A stretch of DNA of 64,000 nucleotides. It comes from Forficula auricularia (lineage: Eukaryota > Arthropoda > Insecta > Dermaptera > Forficulidae). The position numbers and the translations under genes were made by a program. Position 1 is the stretch's first letter. Each line of letters opens with the position of its first letter. The notes beneath the pieces are model-generated. The model was not told the DNA's origin and did not search any database. It saw nothing but the letters and a program-made list of their open reading frames with translations. The stretch covers positions 186,001-250,000 of the forward strand of contig JALMQS010000157.1 of assembly GCA_024734495.1 (NCBI GenBank), written 5' to 3'. This document shows positions 1-11,621 of this stretch, in pieces.

Positions 1-841
1 AGGTATGGTCTTCTGACCTAGTGAGGAAACTAACAAGAATCTCTAATACATGAGAGCTCATCTTCTCTAGTTCATTATAAAAAACAACAATTATTGTATA
101 GTATAGTGCTACTACCCTGAAAGCAAAAATTAATTCTCAATGGAAAACTAAACGCTAAGAGCTTTCAGGTTGAGATCAATGAGGTTCATTAACGGGGTTA
201 TATTTGGAATTGGCATAGAATCTCATAAGGCTTTTGGATAAGTTCAGCTTTAAGTCAAACGATTTAACAGTTTATCTGGATTACCACGTTCGTAATTGAG
301 AATCAACTACTGAAACTCTTAATTGACTGACAGGTGGTATGGTGGAAATTCTCGTTAATATCTACAATGAGACTTTAATAGATTAAGCATGTACTGAACG
401 TAAAGGGTAATGCATTTTCCCTAACTCCTGGCTCTCATTGGCTTGAAAATAACATACTAAGAGAGACACTAGTTGTTGGTTTTTATTCCATTACTAATTT
501 AAAATAGAAAATGAGGTTTTTATATATAGTAATGGAAAACGTTTTTTTCATTAAAAATCCCAAATTGATATTTTTACAGTATGCAAAGAGAAGTTTTGGC
601 TGAAACTATTTAGATTAGTTCTATTCTCATCAGAATGCACAACGTTTCGACACATAATTTTGGAGTCGTTTTCAAGCGCTGATGTAGATAGATTTTCGCT
701 TTAATTTTGAAAAAGTAAGTTCCAATAAAGCCTGATTTGCATAAAAATGCTATTTTCAAACATACAACACCCATTAAGAAATAAATCGGATACATAAAAC
801 ATTTGTTTAAGGATATAACTAAAACTAATTCACTCCTTAGG
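1..841. other. AT-rich sequence, nothing recognised
   Basis: I see no coding signature, RNA gene or terminal repeat here. The short minus-strand frame covering 610-924 runs from this stretch into the end of the neighbouring hAT-type repeat and has no family resemblance, so it is not called as a gene. Confidence 0.6.
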
Positions 842-1464
842 CCAGTATTTCTCAACCTTTTTTTGGTTGATGTCACATTAAAAATATCTGGAAACATTTG
901 CGGCACACCTGAATATAAAAACATGTAAAAGATGAATGATTCAAAAAAAAAAAAAAATCAATGAAGTAATTACAAATAATCGTATGTTTCCTATATTTGA
1001 TTCAATCGCAAATCGAATGCAGGTGATTTTTGTCAAATATTGAAAATAATATCTGAATTTATATATTTCTATCTTGAAATAATGAAGTTAAATAAATTTA
1101 TAATTTTCTCATTAATATGGTAACCCATCCAAGAATCATGCCGGCTAAACGCAAAAATGACGTTGGATTATAGCTAAATGGATCAAATCTTTTTCATTCT
1201 CTCTTGGTCCAGACTTAAGTCTCATCAGACTCCAATAGCTTCAACCAGCAGTAGTCTCGCGATATATATCTTGATTAAAAAGCGCAATCAAAACAATTCT
1301 CGTTAATCTGTTGATTATTCTTTAATATATTAATGAGAAAATTATAAATTTAATTACAAATACCATTTCAAATTTACAAAACCCCTTTCAATATTAATTA
1401 TTTGTCAAAAACCTTCTAGGCACATTTGACCATATCTTGCGGTACACAGGTTGAGAAACACTGG
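842..1464. mobile_element. hAT-type non-autonomous element (copy 1)
   Basis: The left end reads CAGTATTTCTCAACC and the right end is its inverse, GGTTGAGAAACACTGG. These are terminal inverted repeats of the hAT class with a CAGTG..TCTCAACC start. A shorter copy of the same family lies at 8532-8753, which confirms the boundaries. No transposase is encoded. A different inverted-repeat element (1093-1352) sits inside and explains the greater length of this copy. I could not find a convincing 8-bp target duplication. Confidence 0.65.
1093..1352. mobile_element. MITE nested in hAT element
   Basis: A 25-bp essentially perfect terminal inverted repeat (AAATTTATAATTTTCTCATT on the left, its inverse at 1327-1352) encloses about 260 bp. 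On the minus strand the interior near 1119-1133 contains CTTGGATGGGTTACC, resembling the C-box region of 5S rRNA. No open reading frame. The class is unknown. Confidence 0.6.
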
Positions 1465-1722
1465 CTTAAAGAGCCCAAAATCTAAACTTTCTCCGCATTG
1501 AAAATACAAAGATTTTGCTACAGCACGAACTTTCTAAGGCTTTTCGTTTTTGAGTTATCGTGTTTATCGATATCCGGGCACATAGACAAACAGACAGACG
1601 AAGAAAAATAACATGTTTGAAATTATTTTTATTTACGTTTTTACATTTTTTTTAGGACAATAAGAAAATATATATTTTTTAATTTTAATTTCAATAGTAA
1701 GCCCTGACAGGTAGGCTTCACT

Positions 1723-2865
1723 CATCATCATCATCATCATCGAGTATACAGTCCTAAGACTGGTTTGATGCAACAATCCGTCTCCACTCGACTCTGTCCC
1801 CCGCCAGCGGTTTGACCTCTCTAAATGTCTGGCATCCCATATCCCCAATTATTTGGTTGAAATATTCTAATCTGGTTCTTCCCCTTCCCCTTTTCTTTCC
1901 CACCTCCCCCTCCAAGATATCCCTAAGCAGTCCCCCATGTCTCAGTGTGTGCCCCATCATCTGACCTCTTCTCTTCTTCAGACTCTTCCACAAGGTTCTT
2001 TTTTCTCCGATTCTTCCAAGGACTTCTTCATTTGTAATTTCATCCATCCATTTGATATTCATCATTCTTCTGTAGCACCACATTTCGAAAGCCTCTAATC
2101 TCTTTCTCTCCGCTTTTCTAATTGTCCAGGTTTCACACCCGTACATGGCTATGCTCCATACATATGTCTTCAATAGCAACTTCCTGTTTTCTAAGCTGAT
2201 TGAGGAGGAGCATAGTAGTTTTTGTTTTGAATTAAACCCCATTTTTGCTTGGGCAATTCTTGATTTGATTTCGTTTTTGCTCCTCCCATCCCATGTTATT
2301 TTACTTCCTAGGTAGCGGAATTCCTTAACTCCTTCTAGGTTTTCTTGGTTAATTTTGATGCATTCCTGTCGCGTTTGTTCTTTTTTTGTACATACTAGGA
2401 CCTTGGCTTTATTCTTGTTTATTTTCATTTTGATTTCTTCTATTAGGATTTGGTTAATTCCATTCAGGGCGTCCTCTAATTCTTTTTTATTGCTTCCTAG
2501 AAGGGCAATGTCATCGGCAAATCTTAAAATAGAGATCTTTTGACCTTGGATTTTTATACCTGTATCAATTTTGTCTTTGAATTCTTTAATCGCTTCTTCT
2601 ATGTATAAGTTGAAAATCATGGGTGACAGCACACATCCTTGTCTTACACCTTTTTTTATTTTGGCTTCTCTTTGCTCATCTCCAATATTTATAATTGCCG
2701 TCTGGTTTTGATATAGATTGTAGATTAGTCTTCTCTCTCGAATTTTATTCCCGCCTGTTTTAATATTTTAAACATAATTTCCCAATTGACGTTATCGAAT
2801 GCTTTTTCTAGGTCTATGAATCCGATGTAGACAGATTCTTCCCTGATAAAAGCCCTTTCTATTAT
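1723..2865 (-). mobile_element. LINE, 5'-truncated, copy 1 of family A
   Basis: Reverse-transcriptase-bearing non-LTR retrotransposon in minus orientation. It ends in a short (GATGAT)n 3' tail (1723-1740). It is flanked by the identical 11-bp sequence TAGGCTTCACT at 1712-1722 and 2866-2876, a target-site duplication that fixes both ends. The element is 1143 bp, so only the catalytic core of the RT domain and the C-terminal region survive. Family A copies 2 (36850-37839) and 3 (49713-50187) have the same orientation. Confidence 0.88.
1754..2865 (-). pseudogene. LINE reverse transcriptase, C-terminal half
   Basis: RNA-dependent DNA polymerase used in target-primed reverse transcription. From the truncated 5' side I read motif A as IDLEKAFD, then RQGCVLSP, then the catalytic FADDIALL. 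A C-terminal region with YGCETWTI, a Cys/Trp/Arg-rich helix block and WRRIVASNQS before the stop follows. A single-base frameshift near 2735 separates the motif A part from the 292-residue open frame at 1754-2632. The N-terminal endonuclease domain is missing because of 5' truncation. The C-terminal pattern is of the insect endonuclease-reverse transcriptase type. I do not assign the clade firmly. Confidence 0.85.
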
Positions 2866-3460
2866 TAGGCTTCACTACCAAATAATACTTCATACCATAA
2901 AGCTTCGCTATGTTACGCTATACCTACAATGACGCACTGGAAAATAAATCGGCCCAGGAATTTAGTTTAGAAAGCCTCACAAAGATAGATTAAGAAATCA
3001 TTTTATTAACATTTTTTCATTAAAAAAGATAAATACGTTCGAGACGAACCGCATACTGATACTTGATACCTTCCAAAATATTTGTGATATCAAAAATTAT
3101 AAATCAAAATAAATAAATTAACAGTGAATTAGTTTTTTAATTTTTTTAAATAAGATGTTTATTTTTTTTAAATATAAAATTACTTCAGTAGATATATTGT
3201 GGCAAAATGATCACAAAGAACTTAGAGGCCGAGAATCAAATATCTTTTAAGATGCCAGAAGAGATCGATCCACCTATCAGGAAACTTTTTTAAATATTTT
3301 ATTACAGCTGATCATAAAAAGGTATAAGTACACTAATCCTCGAAAGTTCTATTAGTTTATTAATTATAATAAGATCGTTTAAAAGTTTTTTCAATTATTT
3401 TTAGATATTAAATTGAATTATGTAGAGGGTGCTGAGCCCCTTAGAACCCTCTTGACTAAG

Positions 3461-4147
3461 ACTCAATGTTGTCTAATTTCTAGGCGCGAAAATAGAGATT
3501 TCCCTGATATTCACTTCGATTCGAATACCCTGAAAATGTGTGACAGCCTATCCATGTTGGGCGTCTCTGTCGCATCTGACCTGTCTTGGAATGAACACAT
3601 CTCCTCTGTGGCGAAATCTGCAGCAAGGAAGATTGGCTTCTTATTCAGGTCCAAGCGATTTTACAAACCCCCACAACTTCTCACCATCTACAAGGCCCAA
3701 ATCCGCCCCTATCTCGAATACTGCTCTCATCTGTGGAGAGGAGCCTCAAAATATTCTCTTGCTACCCTTGATGCAATTCAGAAACGAGCCGTCAGGCTAA
3801 TTGACGATTCTACCCTCACCGACTCCCTCGACTCGTTGGCTCATCGAAGAGATGTCTCTGCCCTTTCCCTTTTCTATAGATACTATCACGGCAGGTGCTC
3901 TGATGAGATAAAGTCAATAATTCCCCCCAAAGCATACTTTGCACGCAGCACACGTTTTGCCGACTCCCAACACTCTTTTGCGGTCAAATTGGAAAAGTGC
4001 CGGACCACTTCATTCGCGAATACATATATCCCCATGACTTCAAGGAACTGGAACTCTCTCCCAGCCTCTATCTTTCCCAGCACCTATGATCTTCAAACCT
4101 TCAAAACCAGGGTGCATAGACACCTACGTCTACACCCTCTCACTTAA
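3461..4147 (+). pseudogene. Jockey-type RT, C-terminal domain
   Basis: The last ~230 residues of a Jockey-clade polyprotein, downstream of the RT active site. Family landmarks are LGVSVASDLSWNEHI, then IYKAQIRPYLEYCSHLW, IQKRAVRLIDD, a RYYHGRCSDE block and WNSLPASIFPSTYDLQTFK, then the stop at 4147. The open frame extends upstream to 3413, but those first ~16 residues come from the host repeat and not from the LINE. The catalytic FADD region is absent, so the fragment cannot encode a working polymerase. Confidence 0.88.
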
Positions 4148-4267
4148 TCAACTTTCCCTTCTCTTCGGTAATGCAAGGGTCTTTCGAGATCCATAGGGGC
4201 TACACCTTTACTGGTGCACCCCTTCTTGCATTCGATTGCATTAAAAAAAAAAAAAAAAAAAAAAAAA
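3461..4267 (+). mobile_element. Jockey-type LINE 3' end with poly(A), copy 1
   Basis: A 5'-truncated non-LTR retrotransposon ending in a 3' untranslated region of about 95 bp and a 26-base A run (4242-4267). The boundaries come from a paralogous unoccupied site: the host repeat reads CTCTTGACTAAG|GCTCTGATG at 5953-5973 without the insertion, and the same words flank this element at 3449-3460 and 4268-4276. Any target duplication is no more than a few bases (AAG is shared). A second copy lies at 7131-7623. Confidence 0.88.
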
Positions 4268-4446
4268 GGCCCTGATGCAAAATAAGTAAATGTTTGAATA
4301 GAAAATATGGTTTAATATCAAGAAATACCCAATTTTTAAAATAGTTGAAATTTCTCCCTCCATAAATTTCCTCCTTATATGGTGAGTGAATATAACAAGA
4401 GAATCATTTGTCGTTCGACTCTTTCCCAGACAAGAGTATGAACATG
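4268..4446. repeat. Unclassified repeat, copy carrying LINE insertion
   Basis: This segment, continuing leftwards before 3461, matches 5964-6143 closely (shared words GCAAAATAAGTAAATG and CAAGAGAATCATTTGTCG). The two copies are in direct orientation about 1.7 kb apart, with the RTE LINE between them. The repeat encodes nothing recognisable. The 82-codon frame at 4386-4634 spans its right edge and has no family resemblance. Confidence 0.75.
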
Positions 4447-4884
4447 ACGACAGGCATATTAGGGAACTCCAGCTTTTGAGAGGATCGCATGACTGGGTAT
4501 CAGATACCCGAGAGATAGGTCATATCCTCCATCTGAGTGAGTGTGTGCGTGATTTCTATATTTGTCGAAAGACAATTACAAAAGTCTTTAATTTGGAAAC
4601 CGGTAGTACAAGTCATATGATCCTAGTCGGCTGAACCGGATAAGAAACTTGGAAAGCTGTATGATATGGTTCGCTTTTGTATTGTCGATAGGGTTTCTTT
4701 TTTTCAGCAGACAGTGGACCTATTGGCATAGTTAAAGAGTTTTCCTAGGTGGGGCAACCGGCCAGCTGATTAGCCACCACAAAGTTTCAATTTCGGTAAT
4801 CCGATTAGAGAACAAATAACTTTTTACTAGAATTGACAAATTTTGGAAGTAACGAAATAATTTAATGAGAAATACATGAGTGAT

Positions 4885-5815
4885 ATTATTCAACTGCTGC
4901 TTGTAAGAGATGTTCCGACAACTGAACTGGAAAAAAAGGATTAAAAATAAATGGTACCTATCTGAATAATTTACGTTTTGCAGACGATATAATCTTGATA
5001 GCAACATCAAAAAATCAGATTACAAATATGATCCAAGAACTACACAATAAAAGTAAAGAAATCGGACTGAGGATAAATACCAAAAAAAAGTGTAATAATC
5101 ACCAACTCACAAATGGACACTATTAGTGTTAAAGTTTGATGACAAGGAAGCTCCGATTCCCTGCAAAAAACAAACTATATACCTTGGACAAACCATCAGT
5201 TTCGAGGACAGAACGCTACAAGAAATAAATAGAAGAGTCGGTCAAGCATGGAACAAATATTGGTCCCTGAAGTATATTTTGAAGAACAAAGAAATAGCAC
5301 TAGAATCAAAAATAAAAGTATTAAATCGGTGTGTAATACCGGTTTTAACCTACGGCTCACAGACTTGGTCTCTCACTGGGAAAATGACCAACAAGATTGA
5401 AACAACTCATAGAGCCATGCTAAGATCCATTCTACAAATAAGAAGGATGGATAAAATAAGATCCGAAGAAATATACAGAAGGACAAAAACGTCAAATATT
5501 AAAATCTATATAAAGAAAATAAAATGGAACTGGGCTGTCCACATTTCCAGGATGAACGATGGAAGATGGACGAAAACGGTAACAGAGTGGTGCCCATTGG
5601 ACCTCAAAAGGAAGCGGGGAAGACAACCCAAAAGATAGTCTGACGACATCGCGGAGATGGCTGGCAGGGACTGGTGCAGAGTGGCAAGACAAAGGAAAGC
5701 GTGGACAAATTTGGGAGAGGCCTATGCCCTAAGGGGCCTGGTACAATAACTGTTAATTAACTATGTATATATTATGTAATAAACCAAAAAAGGCTATAAA
5801 TAAATAAATAAATAA
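4885..5815 (+). mobile_element. RTE-type LINE, 5'-truncated, with TSD
   Basis: Non-LTR retrotransposon fragment ending in an (AAAT)n-like tail, TAAATAAATAAATAAATAAA. It is flanked by perfect 11-bp duplications ACATGAGTGAT at 4874-4884 and 5816-5826, so it is a complete 5'-truncated insertion of 931 bp. Simple-repeat tails in place of poly(A) fit the RTE clade, as does the protein. Confidence 0.87.
4905..5749 (+). pseudogene. RTE reverse transcriptase, C-terminal part
   Basis: The sequence around 4935-5090 translates to a block ending LNNLRFADDIILIATS, which holds the catalytic FADD of the RT palm. GLRINTKK follows, then, after a frameshift near 5090-5125, the 170-residue frame 5126-5638. That frame shows the RTE C-terminal signature: YLGQTISFEDRTLQEINRR, LTYGSQTWSLT, HRAMLRSIL and KRKRGRQPKR. 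The next codon, expected to be Trp, is TAG at 5636-5638. Beyond it the frame continues as SDDIAEMAGRDW and ends at a proper stop near 5749. A stop and at least one frameshift make it inactive. Confidence 0.87.
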
Positions 5816-5963
5816 ACATGAGTGATGTTTCGTAATAATGAAGTTTCGATTTTTCTAGGGTGAGGGCAATGAGTTTTGTAAGGGGACACTGCCCCCTAGC
5901 GCCCCCTATAACTACGCCCATGATTAGGTGGAGGCTGGGGACCCTGTGAACCCTCTTGACTAA

Positions 5964-6143
5964 GGCTCTGATGCAAAATAAGTAAATGGTTGAATAGAAA
6001 ATATGAATTAATATCTACAAATACACAATTTTTAAAATAATTGAAATTTCTCCCTCCATAGATTTCCTCCTTATATGGGGAGTGAACATAACAAGAGAAT
6101 CATTTGTCGTTCGACTCTTTCCCAGGCAAGAGTATGAACATGA
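5964..6143. repeat. Unclassified repeat, unoccupied copy
   Basis: Direct paralogue of 4268-4446. Its left portion (about 5930-5964, with GAACCCTCTTGACTAAG) matches 3427-3460, so this copy preserves the pre-insertion arrangement of the site hit by the Jockey LINE. Similarity fades after 6143. Confidence 0.75.
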
Positions 6144-6390
6144 CAATGAATAAGTTCACTTGTGATTCTCTCTTTGCAAACTTTGTTAGAAATTCTTTAA
6201 AACTGGATTCAATTAACTCTTGATCCATAATCAACCCCTAACATCCCATTCTGAATCAGATTAAATGACTTTTTATAAAAAATCGTAAACAGGGTTTCTT
6301 TTTTAATTAGCATACATTGTTTCGAATAAAATAAAATGTCTTTGAAAAGATATGAAAGATTTTAATTTGCCGATGGCAATAGATTCAAAT

Positions 6391-6647
6391 TTTCATAAAA
6401 ATCATAAGATGGTGTCATCTATTAAAACCAATGGAATGGAATATTTTTAATTATATGTCCGAATAATGATTGTTTTGGAATCGAACCCGAGTGCCAGTAA
6501 CAGCCATCCCCAGATGGCCCGGATTGCTGTTACTTGCACTCGGGTCCAATTCCGAGAGTGAAAAACAACACTTATTCTGAAATATAATTAAAAATATTCC
6601 ATTCCATCGGATTTAATAGATGACACCATCTTATGATTTTTATGAAA
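6391..6647. repeat. 257-bp near-perfect palindrome with tRNA-like core
   Basis: The arms 6391-6516 and 6521-6647 are inverse copies of each other. The outer words TTTCATAAAAATCATAAGAT, GATGGTGTCATCTATTAAA and ATTCCATTCCAT recur inverted. The inner part of each arm carries GGAATCGAACCCGAGTGCC or its inverse, which resembles a tRNA B-box/T-arm. The same tRNA-like unit and outer flank occur at 11622-11865 and 12757-13000. It is a foldback arrangement of a tRNA-related repeat. No coding. Confidence 0.8.
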
Positions 6648-7130
6648 TGTCTTTATTAAAAATCCTTAATTTTCAAAATGTTTCCATTTTGTTTCTTATT
6701 AAAAATTGATCAAGTTATGCCCTTATTTATAATTATTTATAATAATAATAATAAAGTCAATTTGTTTTTTGCTTGCTGACATTTCACAATGTTTCATCTC
6801 TTAATATTTTAAGGGAAAATTTAAATATGAGATTTTATATCATCGTGTGCCTTTAATTTCATTTAGTGTTTCTATTTCTCAAAAACCATTAGTAAAATAA
6901 GTAGAAAATAAAATTATAAATTCGAGTTTTAGTTGAGGGTTCTTATTTTCTACGAGAGCCTGAGAATCTAATTTCAACATTAGCGGTTGAAGGTAAGCTT
7001 CACAACTATGCCATATATTTTTCGATATACCTACATATTTAAATTTTCATTTAAATAGTTAATAATTGATTTACACAATTTCATGTTTTATTTTAATTAT
7101 AATTTTCAAACTATCAGTAATAAAGTAGAT
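6648..7130. other. AT-rich spacer
   Basis: Nothing recognised apart from short AT-rich simple sequence (TAATAATAATAATAA near 6740). Confidence 0.5.
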
Positions 7131-7623
7131 ACCCTTGATGCAATTCAGAAACGAGCCGTCAGGCTAATTGACGATTCTACCCTCACCGACTCCCTCGACT
7201 CGCTGGCTCATCGAAGAGATGTCTCTGCCCTTTCCCTTTTCTATAGATACTATCAGGGCAGGTGCTCTGATGAGATAAAATCAGTAATTCCCCCCAAAGC
7301 ATACTTTGCACGCAGCACACGTTTTGCCGACTCCCAACACTCTTTTGCGGTCAAATTGGAAAAGTGCCGGACCACTTCATTCGCGAATACATATATCCCC
7401 ATGACTTCAAGGAACTGGAACTCTCTCCCAGCCTCTATCTTTCCCAGCACCTATGATCTTAAAACCTTCAAAACCAGGGTGCATAGACACCTACGTCTAC
7501 ACCCTCTCACTTAATCAACTTTCCCTTCTCTTCGGTAATGCAAGGGTCTTTCGAGATCCATAGGGGCTACACCTTTACTGGTGCACCCCTTCTTGCATTC
7601 GATTGCATTAAAAAAAAAAAAAA
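7131..7623 (+). mobile_element. Jockey-type LINE 3' end, copy 2
   Basis: Starts abruptly at ACCCTTGATGC, corresponding to an internal position of copy 1 (about 3760), and ends in the same 3' untranslated region and an A-run (7610-7623). It carries the last ~125 codons of the Jockey C-terminal domain, ending at the stop at 7514. Only a few substitutions separate it from copy 1 over ~490 bp, so the two insertions are young relative to other repeats here. The 5' flank and the tail flank do not show a convincing target duplication. Confidence 0.87.
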
Positions 7624-8531
7624 TACTCACCTCCTTTATGTTTTGTTCTATATAAGACGCACTATTATGTAAAAAATTAAGTACTTTTTATATAATAATG
7701 TCATATGTTATCTGACATTTCTCATGGCTTCAAACATTTTATTGGATTTATATAAATTTGTTTTGTCCTCATAGTAAGCAGGTCACTGAACAACCATTCG
7801 TTTGGGAAATATAGCATCAGATCAAATATTTATAATTAAAAATACTGATGATAAAGCTCAAAAAATGAATCATATATATATTTATTTATTTATTTACATG
7901 AAGTAAAGAATAGCCTCATTGATTTCCTTTTATGAATTTAATTTTTCTATTAAATGATAAAAATGAAGAAAAAAGCTTTTCCACTACCCAGTATGTTCAC
8001 CAGTTAGAATACCTAGCCTTGCCATTTATTCTTTTTTCGATAAAAAAAATTTTTCGAGACATTTCAAATAGAATATATTTTTCAATTCTCTAGGACCTTC
8101 TGATCCCAAATATACTAAAATTTCTATTATTTCGTTAAATCAAATTTTTTCTCAAAATTAGAAATTTCACAAGACTATACTTAAATACTTTTTCACATTA
8201 TTGTCTGAATTTTTTTGAACTTCAATTAAGTATTTGCTCTCTCTATAGCGAGTATAATTTTGAACAAAAGGCCATTCCTAGAATAATAGAAATTAAAAAT
8301 TGAATCTTTAATATAGCCTCAACAGGTCTTGACTTGTATTTGTCATCCTTGTATTTCCTTCACTATAAAGGAAGAAGTTAGATAATTCTATCCATGCCTT
8401 TTTTAGTCTTTTTCCTCGATCGAATTCTAATGAAGGAACGCTCGCTCACATTTATTAATTAAAGAAAAATTTATATATAAGAAGTTACTAGAAATGTATT
8501 TTTGAACCATAATTTCTAAAGCTTATAGAGT
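7624..8531. other. AT-rich spacer, nothing recognised
   Basis: No open frame with family resemblance and no terminal repeats were seen. A short TTTA-type run occurs near 7875-7895. Confidence 0.5.
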
Positions 8532-8753
8532 CAGTGATTCTCAACCTTTTTTGGTTGACACACTAAAAATATGTGGAATTATTTGCGACGCACCTGAATA
8601 TAAGAAAATGTCAAAGTTGTAAGATACAAAAAAAATGAAGTAATTACAAATACTATTTCAATGTTACAAAACCCATGCAATTTTAATTATTTGTCAAAAA
8701 CCCTCATGGCACATTTGACAATCTCTCGTGGCATACAGGTTGAGAAACACTGG
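8532..8753. mobile_element. hAT-type non-autonomous element (copy 2)
   Basis: Same family as 842-1464 but without the nested MITE: CAGTGATTCTCAACC on the left, GGTTGAGAAACACTGG on the right. The internal words TTATTTGTCAAAAACC and GCACATTTGAC are shared. At 222 bp it is a typical short deletion derivative. The minus frame 8694-8963 only partly overlaps it and is not a gene. Confidence 0.7.
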
Positions 8754-9054
8754 CTTAGATACATCTTCGCATGGTATTCTAATTTCTAAGTATTCTTCTT
8801 CTTTCTTCAAGGTAGGAGTCAATCGTGGCTTATATTTATTGGATCTTCTTTCATCCTTATCATAAATTAAGAGGTCGTGGAAACCCACAAACTTCTTAAT
8901 TATGAAAAAGGATATTATTCTTGAATTGATAGCTTGTTGAATTATTAAATATCTATCTATCATTACTCCCTTAAACCCTGATCCAAGAGAGTATAGATCA
9001 GTAGATTCTCTGAAACATCGTTTTTTTTTTTTACTCTATAAGTGTTATTAACAC

Positions 9055-9175
9055 GTTTTTTTTAATGATATTGATGTGAGAAGGAGATACACAAGCTGCA
9101 TCCCCTAAAGGCCTGTATGGGATGGCCCCTCCATCGTGAAAAGAACAGAGTAGAAGGAAAAGAAGCCGGAATCAC
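9055..9175 (-). mobile_element. LINE 3' untranslated remnant
   Basis: On the minus strand this reads TTCACGATGGAGGGGCC, then GGGGATGCAGCTTGTG, then CAATATCATTAAAAAAAA. This matches the layout of the Jockey-type 3' end at 4148-4267, where a paired CC/GG segment precedes GCATTAAAA. It is a diverged relative that kept only the tail. Similar tails occur at 38780-38873, 44940-45012 and 54667-54790. Confidence 0.5.
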
Positions 9176-9333
9176 GAGCCAAATCTCAGAAAGTTAGATA
9201 CAATCAAATTTACTAAGTTTTAAGGGCTTCGAGCAGTGGTAAATTCTCCGCGCGATAAATTGGTTAATTTTATCTCCCACTTAATTTTTATTACCAGACC
9301 CTATATAGTATTTACAGAAAAAATGTCTGGGTA

Positions 9334-9405
9334 TAGCCGGGAATCGAACCCGAGACCTCCGGGTTGCCAGCCAGAGATGCTGACCATTACACCAGGTAGG
9401 CGGAC
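9334..9405 (-). repeat. tRNA-derived SINE head
   Basis: The minus strand reads CTACCTGGTGTAATGGTCAG (D-arm/A-box-like), then a CTCTGG..CCGGAG anticodon-like stem, then GGTCTCGGGTTCGATTCCCG (T-arm/B-box). The T-arm folds (TCGGG/CCCGG), but the acceptor ends pair poorly and no CCA-proximal structure is convincing. I therefore call it a tRNA-derived element, not a functional tRNA. Confidence 0.6.
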
Positions 9406-9892
9406 CCCTAAAGGCGTCAACAGGGGCAAAATATCTTTGCAATGTGTTTACACTAATTATGCATTTTCAATTAAGAACGATAAGATATTTACTTGATTTT
9501 TAAAATGAAAATATAACATCAATTTTCCACATCTTGTTTCAGCTTTAATTTGTTATTTTAATATTATAAAACAATAATTTTGTTATATTGTACATCTCAT
9601 TGAAATCATAAGAGCATGAGTGCCTGATTTTGGTATATCTTTCTTATACAACTCATAATTATTAATAAATTATTTGCACAAACTGTCTTTGTATTAATTT
9701 GACGACTGCTTCACCATAGCTTCCTCCTTGCTACGAAGAGCAGCGGATCGATAGTAATGATGGGAACTTTAAAAACAAAAACCAACGACATTTAAAAAAC
9801 GCTTCCTACATTTTTTGAGACCAGATGCACATGTATACCGTTCCATAAAAAGTTTCCATTGAAAAAATTTTGTGATAAAAAATTAGTAAATA

Positions 9893-10748
9893 AGCTGACG
9901 TGTTCTGATGTGGCCATCCACTTGACTTTAACATACAACCTGACCCCTCACTTATATTTAATATTTAATAAAATTATTTATAATCATGTAAGGGGGGGGG
10001 GGCTTAGTTTTTACATTTTTAGACTCCTGGGACCCACTGATTATGTATACAAAATTTGGTTGAGTTTAGTAAATGGCCAAGATTTTCATTTTTTGACCCC
10101 CCCCCCATTTGGGGCGGTTAGTCTTTACATTTTTAGACTTCTGGAGACCCACTGATTATGTATACAAAATTTGGTTTAGTTTGGTAAATGGCCAAGATTT
10201 TCATTTTTTGACCCTCCGCCCCCCCCCCCCATTTTTGGCGGTTAGATTTTGTATTTTTAGACTTCTGGGGGTCCACTGATTATGTATACAAAATTTGGTT
10301 GAGTTTGCTCAAACGACCTAGATTTTTAATTTTTAACCCCTCTCCCTCTCGACCCCCTTAATTTTGGGTCGATATGCACCAAAATCTAATCAGCTCTTAA
10401 TCTCAATGGACCAAAACTACGTGTGAAATTTGGTTTATCGAAACACATTCACACTATTCACACTAGTTTTTGAGCTAGCTCGTCCACAAATTTGGTAACG
10501 CACAGACTAACTAACTAACAGACATTTTGACAAAACAATTATTATCTCGAAAAATATAATTTTTTTCGATGTTCACTTATTAGAGCTTTTTTGTAGACCG
10601 AAATGCTATGGTTTCGCTCAATTTTTTTAATCGGAATAGTTTCAGCCGTTTTTTAGATATTTTGAAAAAAAGAAGGAAAAAACCACTTTTTTCATGCATG
10701 ATTACAATACTTTACCACACCATTCATTACCTGTATGGTAAAGTAAAA
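9893..10748 (+). mobile_element. T1 family element, copy 1
   Basis: Non-coding repeat present four times in the window: here, 13728-14575 inverted, 31919-32430 inverted and partial, and 45620-46452. One end carries CTTTAACATACAACCTG, the other a small hairpin around CTGTATGGTAAAGTA, so the termini are inverted versions of ACTTTACCATACA. The left half contains three tandem units of ~115-125 bp, each with CACTGATTATGTATACAAAA and a poly-C tract. The right half carries TTTGACAAAACAATTATTAT. No protein is encoded. I infer a non-autonomous DNA element and cannot place its superfamily. Confidence 0.65.
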
Positions 10749-11621
10749 ACATATTAAATATGTAAAATCTCAACATTTTTTATGAATAATATCTTTAAAA
10801 ATGTCCAATTAGTGCTAGATTTCTTTTTCAAACTCTTGACGTTCGTCGGTGTTTTAAAACCCTTCGCAAATGTAGCACTTTATTCTTTCCTGATTCTTTC
10901 TTGGCTTGCTCCCTCAACTGTGTCGACCCGGCGCCGAATCTCAGACTCTTAATGTTTTCTTTTTTTTCTCTTTTCATTTTTTTCTTTTTTTCCAGAATTG
11001 GATTTCATTTCATTTGTAATATTTATGAGGGGAGTATTTTATCCATAGCTTTTCTCTTTTAATCTAATATTTTTAAGAATTTATGAACTTAAATATTAGG
11101 TGGTAGGAGGATATAATTCTTGTACGAAAACATCACGGTATTTTTTTTAACCTATAATTTGAAAAGATATTATTTTTATATCCTAATTAAAACATTAAGG
11201 GGTTCATTTTTTCTTAATTCGTTCTCATGCATTGGATATTTGATGTATATATTAATAAAAAGACAAAACAAAAAAAAATTCTACTAGAACTCACTCAAAT
11301 GCAAGTCGTGCCTCATACCGTGGGTTCTATGTCTTATAACTTGTATAATACTTGAGATATCAAATTATTTCTTATTAGTTAGTTGATAAGGTTGTAGAAT
11401 GAAGCAATTTTTCGATTTTTTCATAATTTCAATTTAAGCCATTTCTAAACGCCGGCAGGTACAAAAATCACCTAAAAATGATAATTTAGAGGCTCTCTCA
11501 ACAGTCATTTTAATAATAAATGTAAAAAAGTCCTAATTCTACTTAAAAACATCTTCACTTAGCTAGTAGGTATCAGAAAAATAAATATTTTTTTCTTAGA
11601 AAATCATAATATGGTAAATCC
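10749..11621. other. AT-rich spacer
   Basis: No gene or terminal repeat recognised. A pyrimidine-rich tract (TTTTCTTTTTTTTCTC region) lies at about 10955-10995. Confidence 0.45.

Noticed and set aside
1633..1848. 71-residue minus frame with a poly-Met run
   Set aside because: Produced by the (CATCAT)n tail of LINE copy 1.
9334..9405. Functional tRNA gene on the minus strand
   Set aside because: A-box and B-box are good, but the acceptor stem does not pair and the anticodon loop is not a clean 7-mer. A tRNA-derived SINE explains it better.
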